From assembly GCF_018736085.1 (NCBI RefSeq), contig NZ_CP076134.1, forward strand, positions 4,164,501 through 4,228,500: a stretch of 64,000 bases of DNA. The letters are read 5' to 3'. This DNA is from Bradyrhizobium sediminis. Lineage in GTDB: Bacteria; Pseudomonadota; Alphaproteobacteria; Rhizobiales; Xanthobacteraceae. The position numbers were made by a program, and so were the translations under genes. The notes under the pieces are model-generated. The model was not told the origin of the DNA, searched no databases, and was given only the letters and a program-made list of their open reading frames with translations. Positions 8,258-18,689 of this stretch are shown here, in pieces; position 1 is the first letter of the stretch, and each line of letters opens with the position of its first letter.

Positions 8258-9556
8258 GTGCGCGTTCAGCACCGCCATATCATCTATGTGCAAGGGTACG
8301 ATCCGCGCGGGCTCGCGCAGTATTACCGCATGTTCAGGACCGAGCTGCGGAAGTTCGGCCGGCTGTACCAACTCAGCGCCACCATAAGTCGCCCGCAGAG
8401 TTCATCCGACGGCGAGACCGCATCCTGGACCATCGAGACCAAGGCCCGCGACTGGCAGACCCGCACCAGGTACGATTTCCTGCGCTTCGAAGACCTGATC
8501 CAGCGCGACCTCGCCGCGCCGATCTGGAGTACGGTTTTTCATGCCGTCTGGATCTACTGGCGCCTGGTGTTCCGCGGCACGATTGCACGATTCTGGCGGG
8601 CGAACTGGCGGTTCGCGACCTTCATCACCTACCCGCATTTCCTGCTGTTGCTCGAGGCGCTGGGATCGCTCGGCGTTGCCTACGCCTGCGCGAAAGGCCT
8701 CGAAGCGCTCGGCGTCCCCAGCCTGTTCAGCATGGCCGCGGCGGCGGCCGTGTTCGTCGCCCTGCTCGGCTCGCTGCTGAAATACACGGAAAACGCGACC
8801 TATTTGCTGTATCTGCTGTCCGACACGATCTGGACCTGGGAATTCTCGCACCGCCAGCGGCCGGAATGGGACCAGCGCATCGACCGCTTTGCGCAATACC
8901 TCGTCAACATCGCACGCTCCAGCGACGCCGAGGAAATCGTGATCGTCGGCCACAGTTCGGGATCGTTTCTGGGGACCGAGATCCTGGCGCGCGCGCTCAG
9001 GCTCGACCCAGGCCTCGGCCGGCATGGCCCGCGCATTGTCCTCTTTACCGTCGGCGGTAATTTCCCGATCGTCGGTTTTCATGCGGCGTCACAGGATTTC
9101 CGCGACCATCTGCGGCAACTGGCGGTCGAGCCTTCGATCGACTGGATCGACTGCCAGTCGCGCAAGGACGTGATGAATTTCTTTCCGTTCGATCCGGTCG
9201 CCGGCCATGGCATCGACGCCGGTGCCGCCAGACGCAACCCCACCATCGTGGCGGTCCGGTTCCGTGAAATCATCAAACCGGAGCACTACAACGCGTTCCG
9301 CTGGAAGTTCTTCCGGGTCCATTTCCAGTTCGTCATGGCCAATGAGCAACCCCACGCCTACGACTTCTTCATGATCGTCTGCGGGCCGATCCCTTTGCGC
9401 GAGCGCATGGCGCTGCCCGAGGCGGCCCTGGCGGTCGCCGCCGGCGACGCCGCCGCCCGGGAACAGGCCTGGAAAAGGCTCGAATCCGCCGTCTCCCGTC
9501 GCGCGGATGCCGCCGATTTGAGCGGGAAAGAGCCTTCGGCGCGCCGCCGGGGTTGA
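8258..9556 (+). CDS. membrane alpha/beta-hydrolase-like protein of unknown function
   Basis: A 432-residue protein starting at GTG 8258. An N-terminal strand motif (HIIYVQGYDPRG) leads to two hydrophobic segments at about 124-146 and 153-175. A hydrolase-like half follows with a nucleophile elbow, IVIVGHSSGSF (GHSSG at 231-235). Candidate acid/histidine partners lie further on (VAGHGIDAG, IKPEHYNAF). This looks like a serine hydrolase tied to the membrane by a helical hairpin inserted in the fold. No family name can be given with confidence. It sits between xseB and dxs. Confidence 0.6.
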   Translation: MRVQHRHIIYVQGYDPRGLAQYYRMFRTELRKFGRLYQLSATISRPQSSSDGETASWTIETKARDWQTRTRYDFLRFEDLIQRDLAAPIWSTVFHAVWIYWRLVFRGTIARFWRANWRFATFITYPHFLLLLEALGSLGVAYACAKGLEALGVPSLFSMAAAAAVFVALLGSLLKYTENATYLLYLLSDTIWTWEFSHRQRPEWDQRIDRFAQYLVNIARSSDAEEIVIVGHSSGSFLGTEILARALRLDPGLGRHGPRIVLFTVGGNFPIVGFHAASQDFRDHLRQLAVEPSIDWIDCQSRKDVMNFFPFDPVAGHGIDAGAARRNPTIVAVRFREIIKPEHYNAFRWKFFRVHFQFVMANEQPHAYDFFMIVCGPIPLRERMALPEAALAVAAGDAAAREQAWKRLESAVSRRADAADLSGKEPSARRRG

Positions 9557-9861
9557 AATTCGGCCCTTTCCGGACCTGATCCGCCCCGCCTCGCGGCGCC
9601 GGCGGGTTGGCTTTGGCCTCGGCTTTAGTGTAAAGCTTGGCGGGCTGTGGGCTATTGAAGGCGGCCAGCCCTCGATTTCCGGCGACGGTAAGCGCTTCAA
9701 ATAGCAGATAAAATTGACTGGGAAGGGCGAAGCCGCCAAAGGTGATGCATATCACATTGACCGATCCGGAGCGCGTCTAGGCTGTCAAAAGCACCCGGCG
9801 CCCGGGTCTTCGCTGCGCTGATATTGCGCAACCCATCTTACGTCGGGCGGTTTGTCCCGAC
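9557..9861. other. intergenic region upstream of dxs
   Basis: No gene is seen. The last part (about 9820-9846, ATTGCGCAACCCATCTTACG) is a half copy of the palindromic repeat found at 1014-1046 and 3599-3631. A promoter for dxs is expected here, but no convincing boxes can be pointed out. Confidence 0.35.
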
Positions 9862-11808
9862 ATGCAAAATTGGAATATCGCTGTGACGACATTTAGCAAG
9901 ACGCCGCTCCTCGACACGATCCGCACCCCGGACGATCTGCGCCGGCTCAAGGTCGAGCAGGTGCGGCAGGTCGCCGACGAACTGCGCCAGGAAACCATCG
10001 ATGCCGTCTCGGTCACCGGCGGACATTTCGGCGCCGGCCTCGGCGTCGTCGAACTGACCACAGCGATCCATTACATCTTCGACACCCCGCGCGACCGCCT
10101 GATCTGGGACGTCGGCCATCAGGCCTATCCGCACAAAATCCTGACCGGACGCAGGGATCGCATCCGCACCCTGCGCACCGGCGGCGGGCTGTCCGGTTTC
10201 ACCAAGCGCACCGAAAGCGATTACGACCCGTTCGGCGCCGCCCACTCCTCGACCTCGATCTCCGCCGGCCTCGGCATGGCCGTGGCGCGCGACCTCTCCG
10301 GCGGCAAGAACAACGTCATCGCCGTAATCGGCGACGGCGCGATGTCCGCGGGCATGGCCTATGAGGCCATGAACAATGCCGGCGCGATGAATTCCCGGCT
10401 GATCGTCATCCTCAACGACAACGACATGTCGATTGCACCGCCGGTCGGCGCGATGTCGGCCTATCTGTCGCGGCTCTACTCCGGCAAGACCTATCGCACG
10501 CTGCGCGAGGCCGCCAAGCAGCTCGGCAACCATCTGCCGAAAATAATCGCCAACCGCGCCAATCGTGTCGAAGAATATTCCCGTGGCTTCATGATGGACG
10601 GCGGCACGCTGTTCGAGGAGCTCGGCTTCTACTATGTCGGCCCGATCGACGGCCACAACCTCGACCATCTGCTTCCGGTGCTGAAGAACGTCCGCGACAT
10701 GGAGACCGGCCCGATCCTGGTCCATGTCGTGACGCAGAAGGGCAAGGGCTACGGCCCGGCGGAAGCCTCCGCCGACAAGTATCATGCGGTGGTGAAGTTC
10801 GACGTCGCGACGGGCACCCAGGCGAAAGCAAAACCGAACGCGCCCGCCTACCAGAACGTGTTCGGCCAGAGCCTCGTCAAGGAAGCTCAAAAGGACGACA
10901 AGATCATCGGCATCACCGCGGCGATGCCGTCCGGCACCGGGATCGATATTTTCGCCAAGGCTTTCCCGACCCGCACTTTCGATGTCGGCATCGCCGAGCA
11001 GCATGCGGTGACCTTCGCCGCCGGTCTTGCGACCGAGGGCTACAAGCCGTTCTGCGCGATCTATTCGACCTTCCTGCAGCGCGGCTACGACCAGGTCGTC
11101 CATGACGTGGCGATCCAGAGCCTGCCGGTGCGCTTCGCCATCGATCGCGCCGGCCTCGTCGGCGCCGACGGCGCCACCCATGCCGGCTCGTTCGACAACG
11201 CCTATCTGGGCTGCCTGCCCAACTTCGTCATCATGGCGGCTTCCGACGAGGCCGAGATGGTCCACATGGTCGCGACGCAAGTGGCGATCAACGACCGTCC
11301 GAGCGCGCTACGCTATCCGCGCGGCGAAGGCCGCGGCGTCGAAATGCCCGAAGTCGGCATTCCCCTCGAGATCGGCAAGGGCCGTATCGTCCGCGAGGGC
11401 TCCAAGATCGCGCTATTGTCGTTCGGCACCCGTCTGGCCGAATGCGAAAAGGCCGCCGACGAACTCGCCGCCCATGGCCTCTCCACCACGATCGCCGATG
11501 CGCGCTTCATGAAGCCGCTCGACACCGACATGATTCTGAAACTCGCGCGCGAGCACGAAGTCCTGCTCACCATCGAGGAAGGCTCGATCGGCGGCTTCGG
11601 CTCCCACGTCATGCAGTTGCTGGCCGATAACGGCATGCTCGACGGTGGCTTGCGGATGCGGGCGATGGTCCTGCCCGACGTGTTCCTCGACCACGATACG
11701 CCGGCCGCGATGTATGGCCGCGCCGGCCTCGACGCCAAGGGCATCGTCGCCAAGGTGTTCGAGACGCTCGGCAAGGACTTCAAGGCCGAAACGGTGAAGC
11801 TGGCCTGA
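9862..11808 (+). CDS. dxs: 1-deoxy-D-xylulose-5-phosphate synthase
   Basis: A 648-residue thiamine-diphosphate enzyme that condenses pyruvate and glyceraldehyde 3-phosphate. This is the first step of the MEP isoprenoid pathway and also feeds thiamine and pyridoxal synthesis. Recognised by [15 protein letters not shown], the ThDP motif [16 protein letters not shown] (from residue 157), the catalytic glutamate in GIAEQHAV (E379) and a transketolase C-terminal domain. Full length for the family. A GTG at 9883 ([16 protein letters not shown]) is an equally plausible start, because most relatives begin at that point. Confidence 0.97.
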   Translation: MQNWNIAVTTFSKTPLLDTIRTPDDLRRLKVEQVRQVADELRQETIDAVSVTGGHFGAGLGVVELTTAIHYIFDTPRDRLIWDVGHQAYPHKILTGRRDRIRTLRTGGGLSGFTKRTESDYDPFGAAHSSTSISAGLGMAVARDLSGGKNNVIAVIGDGAMSAGMAYEAMNNAGAMNSRLIVILNDNDMSIAPPVGAMSAYLSRLYSGKTYRTLREAAKQLGNHLPKIIANRANRVEEYSRGFMMDGGTLFEELGFYYVGPIDGHNLDHLLPVLKNVRDMETGPILVHVVTQKGKGYGPAEASADKYHAVVKFDVATGTQAKAKPNAPAYQNVFGQSLVKEAQKDDKIIGITAAMPSGTGIDIFAKAFPTRTFDVGIAEQHAVTFAAGLATEGYKPFCAIYSTFLQRGYDQVVHDVAIQSLPVRFAIDRAGLVGADGATHAGSFDNAYLGCLPNFVIMAASDEAEMVHMVATQVAINDRPSALRYPRGEGRGVEMPEVGIPLEIGKGRIVREGSKIALLSFGTRLAECEKAADELAAHGLSTTIADARFMKPLDTDMILKLAREHEVLLTIEEGSIGGFGSHVMQLLADNGMLDGGLRMRAMVLPDVFLDHDTPAAMYGRAGLDAKGIVAKVFETLGKDFKAETVKLA

Positions 11809-11819
11809 CGGTCCGGTGA

Positions 11820-11923
11820 CCTCATCCTTCGAGACGCCCGCCACAGCGGGCTCCTCAGGATGAGGTCCTAAACCCTCTTGGTGAGGAGCGCAGCGACGCT
11901 GCGCGTCTCGAACCACGAGGCCA
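11820..11923. repeat. intergenic inverted-repeat element
   Basis: The segment between dxs and the next gene opens CTCATCCTTCGAGACGC, has an inner CTCAGGATGAGG, and closes GCGTCTCGAACCACGAGG. It can fold into two hairpins. This CCTCATCCT...CGAGACGC layout is a common dispersed intergenic element in Bradyrhizobium-like genomes. Confidence 0.55.
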
Positions 11924-11941
11924 TCCGCTGCTTCAATCGAA

Positions 11942-12493
11942 ATGAAGATTTACCTCGCCGGTCCCGACGTTTTTCTGCCCGACGCCCTTGATATCGGACG
12001 GCGCAAGGCGGAAGTTTGCGCGCGCCATGGCCTGACCGGACTCTATCCGCTGGATAACGCGGTCGACGTGACGGCAGGCGATGCCTCGCTCAATATCTTC
12101 AAAGGCAACCAGGCCATGATGATCGAGGCCGACGCCGTTATCGCCAACCTCACGCCGTTCCGCGGGCCGGGCGCGGATGCCGGCACCGTCTACGAGCTCG
12201 GCTACATGGCGGGGCGCGGCAAGCTCTGTCTGGGTTACTCCAATCATCCCTCGCCCTACGCCGACCGCGTCCGCGAATTCACCGGCGTGAATTTGCGCGA
12301 TGGACGCCTGATCGATCGGCACGGCCTGACCGTCGAGGATTTTGGGCTGACCGACAATCTGATGATGATCCATGCGCTCGATCTGTACGGCTGCGCGCTG
12401 GTGACGCCACGGCAGGCGCCCGCAGACCTCTGGCGCGATCTCACCGCATTCGAGGCTTGCGTGCGCATGGCGGCCGAGCGGGCATCGAGTTGA
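11942..12493 (+). CDS. nucleoside 2-deoxyribosyltransferase
   Basis: A 183-residue enzyme that swaps the base of 2'-deoxyribonucleosides or hydrolyses deoxynucleoside phosphates (DNPH1-like). The N-terminal motif KIYLAGPDVFLPDA and the active-site segment FRGPGADAGTVYELGYMAG are diagnostic; E85 is the expected nucleophile and D79 a partner. It overlaps or abuts tlyA downstream (2-nt gap to the GTG start), so the two are co-translated. Confidence 0.9.
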   Translation: MKIYLAGPDVFLPDALDIGRRKAEVCARHGLTGLYPLDNAVDVTAGDASLNIFKGNQAMMIEADAVIANLTPFRGPGADAGTVYELGYMAGRGKLCLGYSNHPSPYADRVREFTGVNLRDGRLIDRHGLTVEDFGLTDNLMMIHALDLYGCALVTPRQAPADLWRDLTAFEACVRMAAERASS

Positions 12494-12495
12494 CC

Positions 12496-13251
12496 GTGGC
12501 CAAGCGCGACCGCAGCCTTCCCCCTGCCCGCAAGCGCGCCGACATGCTGCTGGTCGAGCGCGGCCTGTTCGAGAGCCGGGCGCGGGCGCAGGCCGCAATC
12601 GAAGCCGGCCTCGTCACCGCCAACGACAAGCAGGTCGCCAAACCGTCCGAAACCATTCCGGCCGACGCCGTGATAAAGGCGCAGCCCGCGCATCCCTTCG
12701 TCTCGCGCGGCGGCGTCAAGCTGGCGGGCGCGCTGGAACAATATCCGATCGAAATCGAGGATCACGTCTGCCTCGACGTCGGAGCATCGACCGGCGGATT
12801 CACCGAGGTGCTCCTCGCCAACGGCGCCAGCCTGGTGTTCTCGATCGATGTCGGCCACGGCCAGCTGCATCCTTCGCTGCACGGCCATCCCAGAATCGTC
12901 TCCATGGAAGAGACCGACATTCGCAATTTTGAAGGCAAGCGCCTGCCGGCGCGGCCGGACATCGTCGTCATCGATGTCAGCTTCATTTCCTTGAAGGCCG
13001 TGCTGCCGGTGGCGCTGTCGCTGGCGGCCGCGCCGATGCATCTGCTGGCATTGATCAAGCCGCAATTCGAGGCGCCGCGAAAACATTCCAAGCGCGGCAT
13101 CATCCGTGACGCCACGGTGCACAAGCAAGTCTGCGACGACATCGCGGCGTTTGCCGCCTCGCTCGGTTGCACCGATATCCAGGTATTTCCGTCATCGATC
13201 GCAGGCGGCGACGGCAACATCGAATTCTTCATCGGCGCGCGCCGTGGTTGA
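12496..13251 (+). CDS. tlyA: TlyA-family rRNA 2'-O-methyltransferase (S4 + FtsJ domains)
   Basis: A 251-residue protein counted from GTG 12496. An S4 RNA-binding domain (about residues 15-70, [20 protein letters not shown]) is followed by an FtsJ/RrmJ Rossmann methyltransferase domain. The latter shows the SAM motif [16 protein letters not shown] and the [10 protein letters not shown] segment. Homologues methylate ribose of 16S and/or 23S rRNA. An ATG at 12457 gives a longer frame but lies inside the upstream gene. The stop overlaps the GTG start of the next methyltransferase, forming a three-gene translational chain. Confidence 0.92.
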   Translation: MAKRDRSLPPARKRADMLLVERGLFESRARAQAAIEAGLVTANDKQVAKPSETIPADAVIKAQPAHPFVSRGGVKLAGALEQYPIEIEDHVCLDVGASTGGFTEVLLANGASLVFSIDVGHGQLHPSLHGHPRIVSMEETDIRNFEGKRLPARPDIVVIDVSFISLKAVLPVALSLAAAPMHLLALIKPQFEAPRKHSKRGIIRDATVHKQVCDDIAAFAASLGCTDIQVFPSSIAGGDGNIEFFIGARRG

Positions 13252-14482
13252 GCATCTCACCATCGACCACGTCGGCCATCACGGCGACGGCGTCGCCGTC
13301 GTCGGCGGGCGTTCGATCTATGTGCCGTATGCGCTTCCCGGCGAGACGATCGAGGTGGCGCCGGTGCCGGCCCATCCCGATCGCCGCCGCCTGCTGCAGG
13401 TCAACGTCGCGAGCCCGGACCGGATCACGCCATTCTGTCCGCATTTTTCCATCTGCGGCGGCTGCGCGGTCCAGCACTGGCAGGGCGAACGCTACCGCGC
13501 CTGGAAGCGCGACATGGTGGTCGAGACGCTGGCGCGCACCAGGCTCGACTGCGAGGTGGATCCGCTGATCGACGCCCATGGCCTCGGCCGCCGGCGGATC
13601 ACCCTGCACGCCCGGATGGGCACGCACGAGGTGCTCAGGGTGGGCTACACCGCGGCAGGTTCGCACGACGTCATTCCGATCGACCACTGCCCGATTCTAG
13701 ATCCCGGCCTGAGCGGCGCGCTCGATGCGGCGTGGGCCTTGGCCGAGCCACTGATCGCGGTCGGAAAACCGCTCGACATCCAGATCACCATGACCGACGG
13801 CGGCCTCGACGTCGACGTGCGCGGCTCCGGGCCGCTGCCGCCGACCATGATCGCCACGCTGTCGCGCCTGGCCGAGCAACATCGGCTGGCCCGGCTGACG
13901 CGCCACGGCGAGCTGGTGCTGATGCGCACCCCGCCGACGATCGCGATCGGGTCCGCACGGGTCACTTTGCCGCCGGGTTCGTTCCTGCAGGCCACCGTTG
14001 CCGGCGAGGAAACGCTGGCGGCGCTGGTATCGGAACGCTGCAAACGCGCCAAACATATCGCCGACCTGTTTTGCGGGGTCGGGCCCTTCGCGCTGAGGCT
14101 GGCGGCGAAGTCCCGGGTTGCGGCCTTCGACAGCGATGCCGGCGCGGTCACGGCGCTGCAGAAGGCGGCGACCTCGACGCCCGGCCTCAAACCGGTCAAG
14201 GCCGAGGCGCGCGACCTGTTCAGGCGGCCGCTGATGCCGCCGGAATTGCGCGACTACGACGCGGTCGTATTCGATCCGCCGCGGCAGGGCGCCGAGGCGC
14301 AAGCCAAGCAGCTTGCCGCCAGCAAGATTCCGGTCGTGGTCGCAGTGTCCTGCAACGTCGCGACCTTCGCCCGCGACGCCCGGATCCTGGTCGATGGCGG
14401 TTACAAGATGCAGAGCGTAACGCCGGTCGACCAGTTCCGCCACACATCGCATATCGAGCTGGTGGCGAAGTTCACACGCTGA
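13244..14482 (+). CDS. 23S rRNA m5U methyltransferase (RlmD/TrmA family)
   Basis: A 412-residue class I SAM methyltransferase. It keeps the four cysteines of the RlmD-type [4Fe-4S] cluster (C65, C71, C74 in [10 protein letters not shown], and C149 in IDHCPIL). It also has the SAM motif [14 protein letters not shown] (from residue 274), FDPPRQGA, and the catalytic cysteine C370 in [16 protein letters not shown] 13244 is chosen as start because it overlaps the tlyA stop and begins a typical TRAM-like N terminus. It ends facing the DUF1194 gene, 17 nt away. Confidence 0.9.
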   Translation: MVEHLTIDHVGHHGDGVAVVGGRSIYVPYALPGETIEVAPVPAHPDRRRLLQVNVASPDRITPFCPHFSICGGCAVQHWQGERYRAWKRDMVVETLARTRLDCEVDPLIDAHGLGRRRITLHARMGTHEVLRVGYTAAGSHDVIPIDHCPILDPGLSGALDAAWALAEPLIAVGKPLDIQITMTDGGLDVDVRGSGPLPPTMIATLSRLAEQHRLARLTRHGELVLMRTPPTIAIGSARVTLPPGSFLQATVAGEETLAALVSERCKRAKHIADLFCGVGPFALRLAAKSRVAAFDSDAGAVTALQKAATSTPGLKPVKAEARDLFRRPLMPPELRDYDAVVFDPPRQGAEAQAKQLAASKIPVVVAVSCNVATFARDARILVDGGYKMQSVTPVDQFRHTSHIELVAKFTR

Positions 14483-14499
14483 AGTTCACGCGCTAGAAA

Positions 14500-15351
14500 T
14501 CACCTTCCCCACCTGTCCTGCCAGATCTTCTCGCCGATCATGCAGTTGACCCGAGGCTCCTTCGAAACCACCGGGACGATCCGGCGCTCGGGCGTGCGGC
14601 CGGCGACCTCGAGCACGAGCTTGGTCCGGATCGCCTCCTTGAACTTGTCGCGCTCCTTGATCGTCACCACGAATGAACCCGGGCCGCCGATCACGCAGTC
14701 CTCGTAATAGAAATCGAGGTGGTCGATATCCATCGTCGAATAAGACGGCTCCTTCACCATGATCGGCAGGCCGTTGATGATAATCCCCTTCTCCAGCGCG
14801 GCATCCCGCGCGGCCGTGACCGGCGAGCCGTTGTTGTTGGGGCCGTCGCCGGAAATATCGATCACGCGCCTCAGGCCCCGATGCGGGTTCTCTTCGAACA
14901 GCGGCATCGCGAAATTGATCGCGCCCGAGATCGAGGTGCGCGAGGCCCGGCGGATCGGCGTCTTCATGATCTCGTTGGCGACGGCATCCGCCGTCTCCGG
15001 GCCGTCGATCACCCGCCAGGGAATGATGATCTTCTGGTCGCCCGAGGCCGCCCATTCGAAATAGGCCACCGCGATCTTGCCGTTCGGGCCGGTCTTCAGC
15101 GCCTGCAGAAATTCCCTGGAGACGATGGCTTGCGCGTAACCCTCGCGTTGAAGCGCAAGCTCGTCCATATCCATCGAATAGGAAACATCGACCGCAAGGA
15201 TCAGTTCGACATCGACGGACGGATCGGCGTCCTTGCTGGCGAGTTGATGGCCGAGCTGGTTGCCGGGGTTCGGCGCGGCGATCCCCGCGACGTCGCCTCC
15301 GGCCATGGCGCCTGCGACAAGTACCGCCCCGATCGAGACACACCAGCGCAT
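14500..15351 (-). CDS. DUF1194 von Willebrand A-like exported protein
   Basis: A 283-residue protein with an N-terminal signal sequence (MRWCVSIGAVLVAGAMAGG). The DUF1194 domain has a MIDAS-like motif, LILAVDVSYSMDMDE (DxSxS), and later DISGDGPNNN. Such vWA proteins bind a divalent metal and usually mediate protein contacts in the periplasm. ATG 15351 is preferred because GGGAGGA lies 6 nt upstream; a longer frame from 15387 lacks this. Convergent with the upstream methyltransferase gene. Confidence 0.85.
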   Translation of the reverse strand: MRWCVSIGAVLVAGAMAGGDVAGIAAPNPGNQLGHQLASKDADPSVDVELILAVDVSYSMDMDELALQREGYAQAIVSREFLQALKTGPNGKIAVAYFEWAASGDQKIIIPWRVIDGPETADAVANEIMKTPIRRASRTSISGAINFAMPLFEENPHRGLRRVIDISGDGPNNNGSPVTAARDAALEKGIIINGLPIMVKEPSYSTMDIDHLDFYYEDCVIGGPGSFVVTIKERDKFKEAIRTKLVLEVAGRTPERRIVPVVSKEPRVNCMIGEKIWQDRWGR

Positions 15352-15676
15352 CGGCTGTCCTCCCGTCGTATGACGAGATCGTGACACGCAAATCGGCCTC
15401 CGAAAAGCGGGAACATCGGTTATCCCTACACAATCAGGTTAGTCGGCGTCCGCCGCCGCAAGCGACCCGGATCGAACGAATCCGGCGCGCTGTTCCTGTC
15501 GCCGGACGTGGACGAGCCCGAGCTGAAACTGTCCGACGATGCCCGGTTCCAGGACGGACCGGGAGCCTGTAAACTGATCGAGACGGCCGCGGGCCGCGGC
15601 GATCCATGACACCGCGCCTTTCGGAATGCCGCGCCAACTGGTCGCCGCGCACGGCGCCGTCGGGAGGCCTGCCGGA

Positions 15677-15982
15677 ATGATCGACGCCGTCACCAAGCCG
15701 AAAACCAAGGTCAAGACCAGGACCGAACGGCCGCGCCTGCACAAGGTCATCCTGGTCAACGACGACTACACGCCCCGCGAATTCGTCGTCACCGTCCTGA
15801 AGGCGGAATTCCACATGACCGAGGACCAGGCGCACAAGGTGATGATCACGGCGCACCGGCGCGGCGTATGCGTGGTCGCCGTGTTCACCAGGGACGTCGC
15901 CGAAACCAAGGCGACGCGCGCCACCGACGCCGGCCGCGCCAAGGGCTACCCGCTGCTGTTCACCACCGAGCCGGAGGAATAG
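15677..15982 (+). CDS. clpS: ATP-dependent Clp protease adaptor ClpS
   Basis: A 101-residue N-degron adaptor that hands proteins with bulky hydrophobic N termini to ClpAP. Shows the substrate-pocket motif ILVNDDYTPREFVVTVL, the HKVMITAHRRG helix and a C-terminal VFTRDVAETK. The ATG at 15677 is preceded by GGGAGGCC. No clpA is next to it, whereas the canonical clpS of alphaproteobacteria is usually beside clpA. This may be the second, stress- or specificity-variant ClpS2 found in this order (inference). Confidence 0.92.
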   Translation: MIDAVTKPKTKVKTRTERPRLHKVILVNDDYTPREFVVTVLKAEFHMTEDQAHKVMITAHRRGVCVVAVFTRDVAETKATRATDAGRAKGYPLLFTTEPEE

Positions 15983-16061
15983 CGATGGGACTCGCACGGC
16001 ATTCGGAAACCGCCTTGTCTTCAATTTTGCGGACCGCTCCATCCGGGCCACAGGTGGTTCT

Positions 16062-16714
16062 CTAATTCTGCGCCGTCTCGTCCACCAGCCCGTAGACCCG
16101 CTCGGCCCTGGAAAACCCCGCGATCGGGAACTCGCCGAGATCGGCCCAGCTGCCGGCGCAGATGCCTGCAAATCCGGCCGACGCCACCACGGTGCGGCCG
16201 AGCCGGCCTGCGATCTTTTCCAGCCTTGCTGCCAGATTGACGGCGGGACCGATGCAGGTGAAGTCGATCCGGTTGCCGCCGCCGATATTGCCGTAAAGAA
16301 TTCGCCCGACATGCAGCGCGACGCCGAAGCGGAAGCGCTCGACGGCCTCGCCGGCCGGGTATTGCATCGCCTCGACGCTGGCGCGGGATTCGCGGGCGGC
16401 TTCCAGCACGCTTCCGCAGACCTGGTGGACGTCGCCGACATATTCGTCGATCGGAAACACTGCGAGCAGCCCGTCGCCCATGAACTTCAGCACTTCGCCG
16501 CCGTGGCCTCGACCTCGGCGCCGGGCCGCCAGATGAAGTTGCGGCCGAAGATATCGGGATGCAGCGTGCGGACGAATACGCCGACGCGCCACAGCGGCAG
16601 GCCCGCCTGCACCAGCCGCTCGCAGGTTTCCGCCATCATATGGCTCGGGCTCGCCGCGGACCTCGCGCCGTCGATCAGCCAGTCGGTAATCTTCTGCAGT
16701 TCCGATGCGCTCAT
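16062..16714 (-). pseudogene. adenylate/guanylate cyclase, broken by an internal out-of-frame deletion
   Basis: The 5' part (ATG 16714, MSASELQKITDWLIDGARSA...) reads an N-terminal sensor segment to RPGAEVE near 16510, then runs into TGA. The 3' part continues in another frame with HGGEVLKFMGDGLLAVFPID and a class III cyclase C-terminal half (VALHVGRILYGNIGGGNRID, GPAVNLAARLE). The join sits at about 16500-16512. Full-length relatives have roughly 200 more residues here, including the SDLRGFT-type metal-binding aspartate. A large deletion has thus removed the catalytic core and shifted the frame. Confidence 0.75.
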
Positions 16715-16927
16715 GAGAAGTCCATTTGCGGCGCAAGTCTTGGGAACGTCAAGGCAACACAACGATAGGCTGTCTTTATGACGAGAGCCTGCCTTGCCGC
16801 GCCGGCTGACCGCCGCAAGAAACGGCCGCCGCGACCACCTTTCTGCCGGCTCCGACCTTGAACCCGATCGCGCCAGACGGCGACGAACGGGTTCCAGCGA
16901 CAAGTTGGCGTCACGAGGAACATTTTC

Positions 16928-17206
16928 ATGTTGAAGAATTTGACGTTGCTTGCCGCCGCTGCATCGATCGGCGCCGCGCTGATCGCGCCGACGGCGGCAT
17001 CGGCCAGAATGGGCGGCTTCAGCGGCCACAGCCTGTCGACCGCAAACCACATCGGCAGCACAACCGTCCGCGCCGCCCGCATCGATGCGCCGCGCATCGA
17101 AGTGCATCCGCGCATCACCCCGAGCCCACCCGTGAAGAAATTGCTGTACTGCAAGATCACCAAAGGCAGCCAGCCACACAACGGCTGCACGCCGTGGAAT
17201 TCGTGA
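16928..17206 (+). CDS. small secreted hypothetical protein
   Basis: A 92-residue protein with a clear signal peptide (MLKNLTLLAAAASIGAALIA...ASA) and a ribosome site GAGGA upstream of ATG 16928. The mature part is basic and ends in a two-cysteine tail (LLYCKITKGSQPHNGCTPWNS), which could form one disulfide. Family not recognised. It is divergent from the broken cyclase. Confidence 0.6.
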   Translation: MLKNLTLLAAAASIGAALIAPTAASARMGGFSGHSLSTANHIGSTTVRAARIDAPRIEVHPRITPSPPVKKLLYCKITKGSQPHNGCTPWNS

Positions 17207-17253
17207 GAGTCTGACCAGAGATACGGCCAATGGAATGGGCATTTTATCGAAGT

Positions 17254-17340
17254 CGTCATGCCCGGCCTTGTGCCGCGCATCCACGTCTTGGCCGCACTCA
17301 AGGAAAGACGCGGATGGCCGGGACGAAGCCCGGCCACTGG
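17254..17340. repeat. palindromic repeat, 'CGTCATGCCCGG' family, copy 1
   Basis: Begins CGTCATGCCCGGCCTTGTGC and ends with the inverted GGGACGAAGCCCGGCC. Closely related to the element at 18589-18679, with a decayed right end. Lies between the small secreted gene and the aroC stop. Confidence 0.65.
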
Positions 17341-17432
17341 GCAACGGCGCAGGCACACGCGATGCTTCTGGTCACGCGAAATACTAAGGACTTCACAGCC
17401 GGAGATCCTGGCGTCCGCATGCCCTACCGGCT

Positions 17433-18521
17433 CTAACCGCCCACCTGCCCGCGATGCCTTAGAAAATGATCCGCCAGCACGCAGGCCATCATGGCTTCGC
17501 CGACCGGCACTGCGCGGATTCCCACACATGGGTCATGGCGGCCCTTGGTCAGGATGTCGGTGTCGGCGCCGCTGCGATCGACGGTGCGGCGCGGCGACAA
17601 AATCGACGAGGTCGGCTTCACCGCGAAGCGCGCCACCACCGGCTGGCCGGTGGAGATGCCGCCGAGGACGCCGCCGGCATGGTTGGACATGAAGCTGACG
17701 CCCTGGTTGCCCATCCGCATCTCGTCGGCGTTTTCCTCGCCGGACAGTTCGGCAGCACCAAAACCGGCGCCGATCTCGACGCCCTTCACCGCGTTGATGC
17801 TCATCAGCGCCGCCGCCAGATCGGAATCGAGCTTGGCGTAGATCGGCGCGCCGAGCCCGGCCGGCACGCCTTCGGCGACCACCTCGATGACGGCGCCGAT
17901 CGACGAGCCGCTCTTGCGGATGCCGTCGAGATAACCCTCGAAGAACGCGGCCTTGTCCTTGTCCGGGCAGAAGAACGGATTGCGCGCGATCTCTTCCCAG
18001 TCCCATTTGTCGCGGTCGATCCTGTGCGGGCCCATCTGCACCAGCGCGCCGCGCACGGTCACGCCGGGCAAAATCTTGCGGGCAATGGCGCCAGCGGCGA
18101 CGCGGGTCGCGGTCTCGCGCGCGGAAGAACGCCCGCCGCCGCGATAATCGCGCAGGCCGTATTTCGCCTCATAGGTGAAGTCGGCGTGGCCGGGGCGGAA
18201 TTTGTCCTTGATCTCGGAATAGTCCTTCGAGCGCTGGTCGGTGTTCTCGATCAACAGCGCGATCGGCGTGCCGGTCGTCACCTGCACGCCGGTCTCCGGA
18301 TGCGCCATCACGCCGGACAGGATCTTCACCGCGTCCGCCTCCTGGCGCTGGGTGGTGAAGCGCGACTGGCCGGGGCGGCGGCGGTCGAGATCCTGCTGGA
18401 TGTCCTCGTTGGTCAGCGGCAACAGCGGCGGGCAGCCGTCGACCACGCAGCCGATCGCAATCCCGTGGCTCTCGCCGAAGGTCGTGACCCGGAACAGGTA
18501 GCCGAAGGTGTTGAAGGACAT
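17433..18521 (-). CDS. aroC: chorismate synthase
   Basis: A 362-residue enzyme that makes chorismate from EPSP with reduced FMN, the last step of the shikimate pathway. Family signatures are [29 protein letters not shown], the [18 protein letters not shown] segment and [13 protein letters not shown]. The ATG at 18521 ([20 protein letters not shown]) is the usual family start. The third gene of a minus-strand series after fabI and a histidine phosphatase, but a 168-nt gap holding a palindromic repeat separates it. Confidence 0.97.
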   Translation of the reverse strand: MSFNTFGYLFRVTTFGESHGIAIGCVVDGCPPLLPLTNEDIQQDLDRRRPGQSRFTTQRQEADAVKILSGVMAHPETGVQVTTGTPIALLIENTDQRSKDYSEIKDKFRPGHADFTYEAKYGLRDYRGGGRSSARETATRVAAGAIARKILPGVTVRGALVQMGPHRIDRDKWDWEEIARNPFFCPDKDKAAFFEGYLDGIRKSGSSIGAVIEVVAEGVPAGLGAPIYAKLDSDLAAALMSINAVKGVEIGAGFGAAELSGEENADEMRMGNQGVSFMSNHAGGVLGGISTGQPVVARFAVKPTSSILSPRRTVDRSGADTDILTKGRHDPCVGIRAVPVGEAMMACVLADHFLRHRGQVGG

Positions 18522-18588
18522 TTTCGTACAATCCGCAGCTGTGCGGATTGTCGTAACGCGCGGGGTTCGAGGGGTCAAATCTCTCGTT

Positions 18589-18679
18589 CGTCATGCCCGG
18601 CCTTGTGCCGGGCATCCACGTCTTTCTTCCTGGAAAGCAAGGCAAGACGTGGATGGCCGGGACGAGCCCGGCCATGACG
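18589..18679. repeat. palindromic repeat, 'CGTCATGCCCGG' family, copy 2
   Basis: Complete element with matching ends CGTCATG...CATGACG. Arms GCCCGGCCTTGTGCCGGGC and CACGTCTT/AAGACGTG fold into a long hairpin. Same family as 17254-17340. It lies in the gap between the phosphatase and aroC genes, where it could act on mRNA stability. Confidence 0.75.
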
Positions 18680-18689
18680 GTGAGCGCCC

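Noticed and set aside
9838..11280. Long minus-strand frame opposite dxs
   Set aside because: Antisense to dxs, His/Asp/Arg-rich composition typical of shadow frames in GC-rich genomes.
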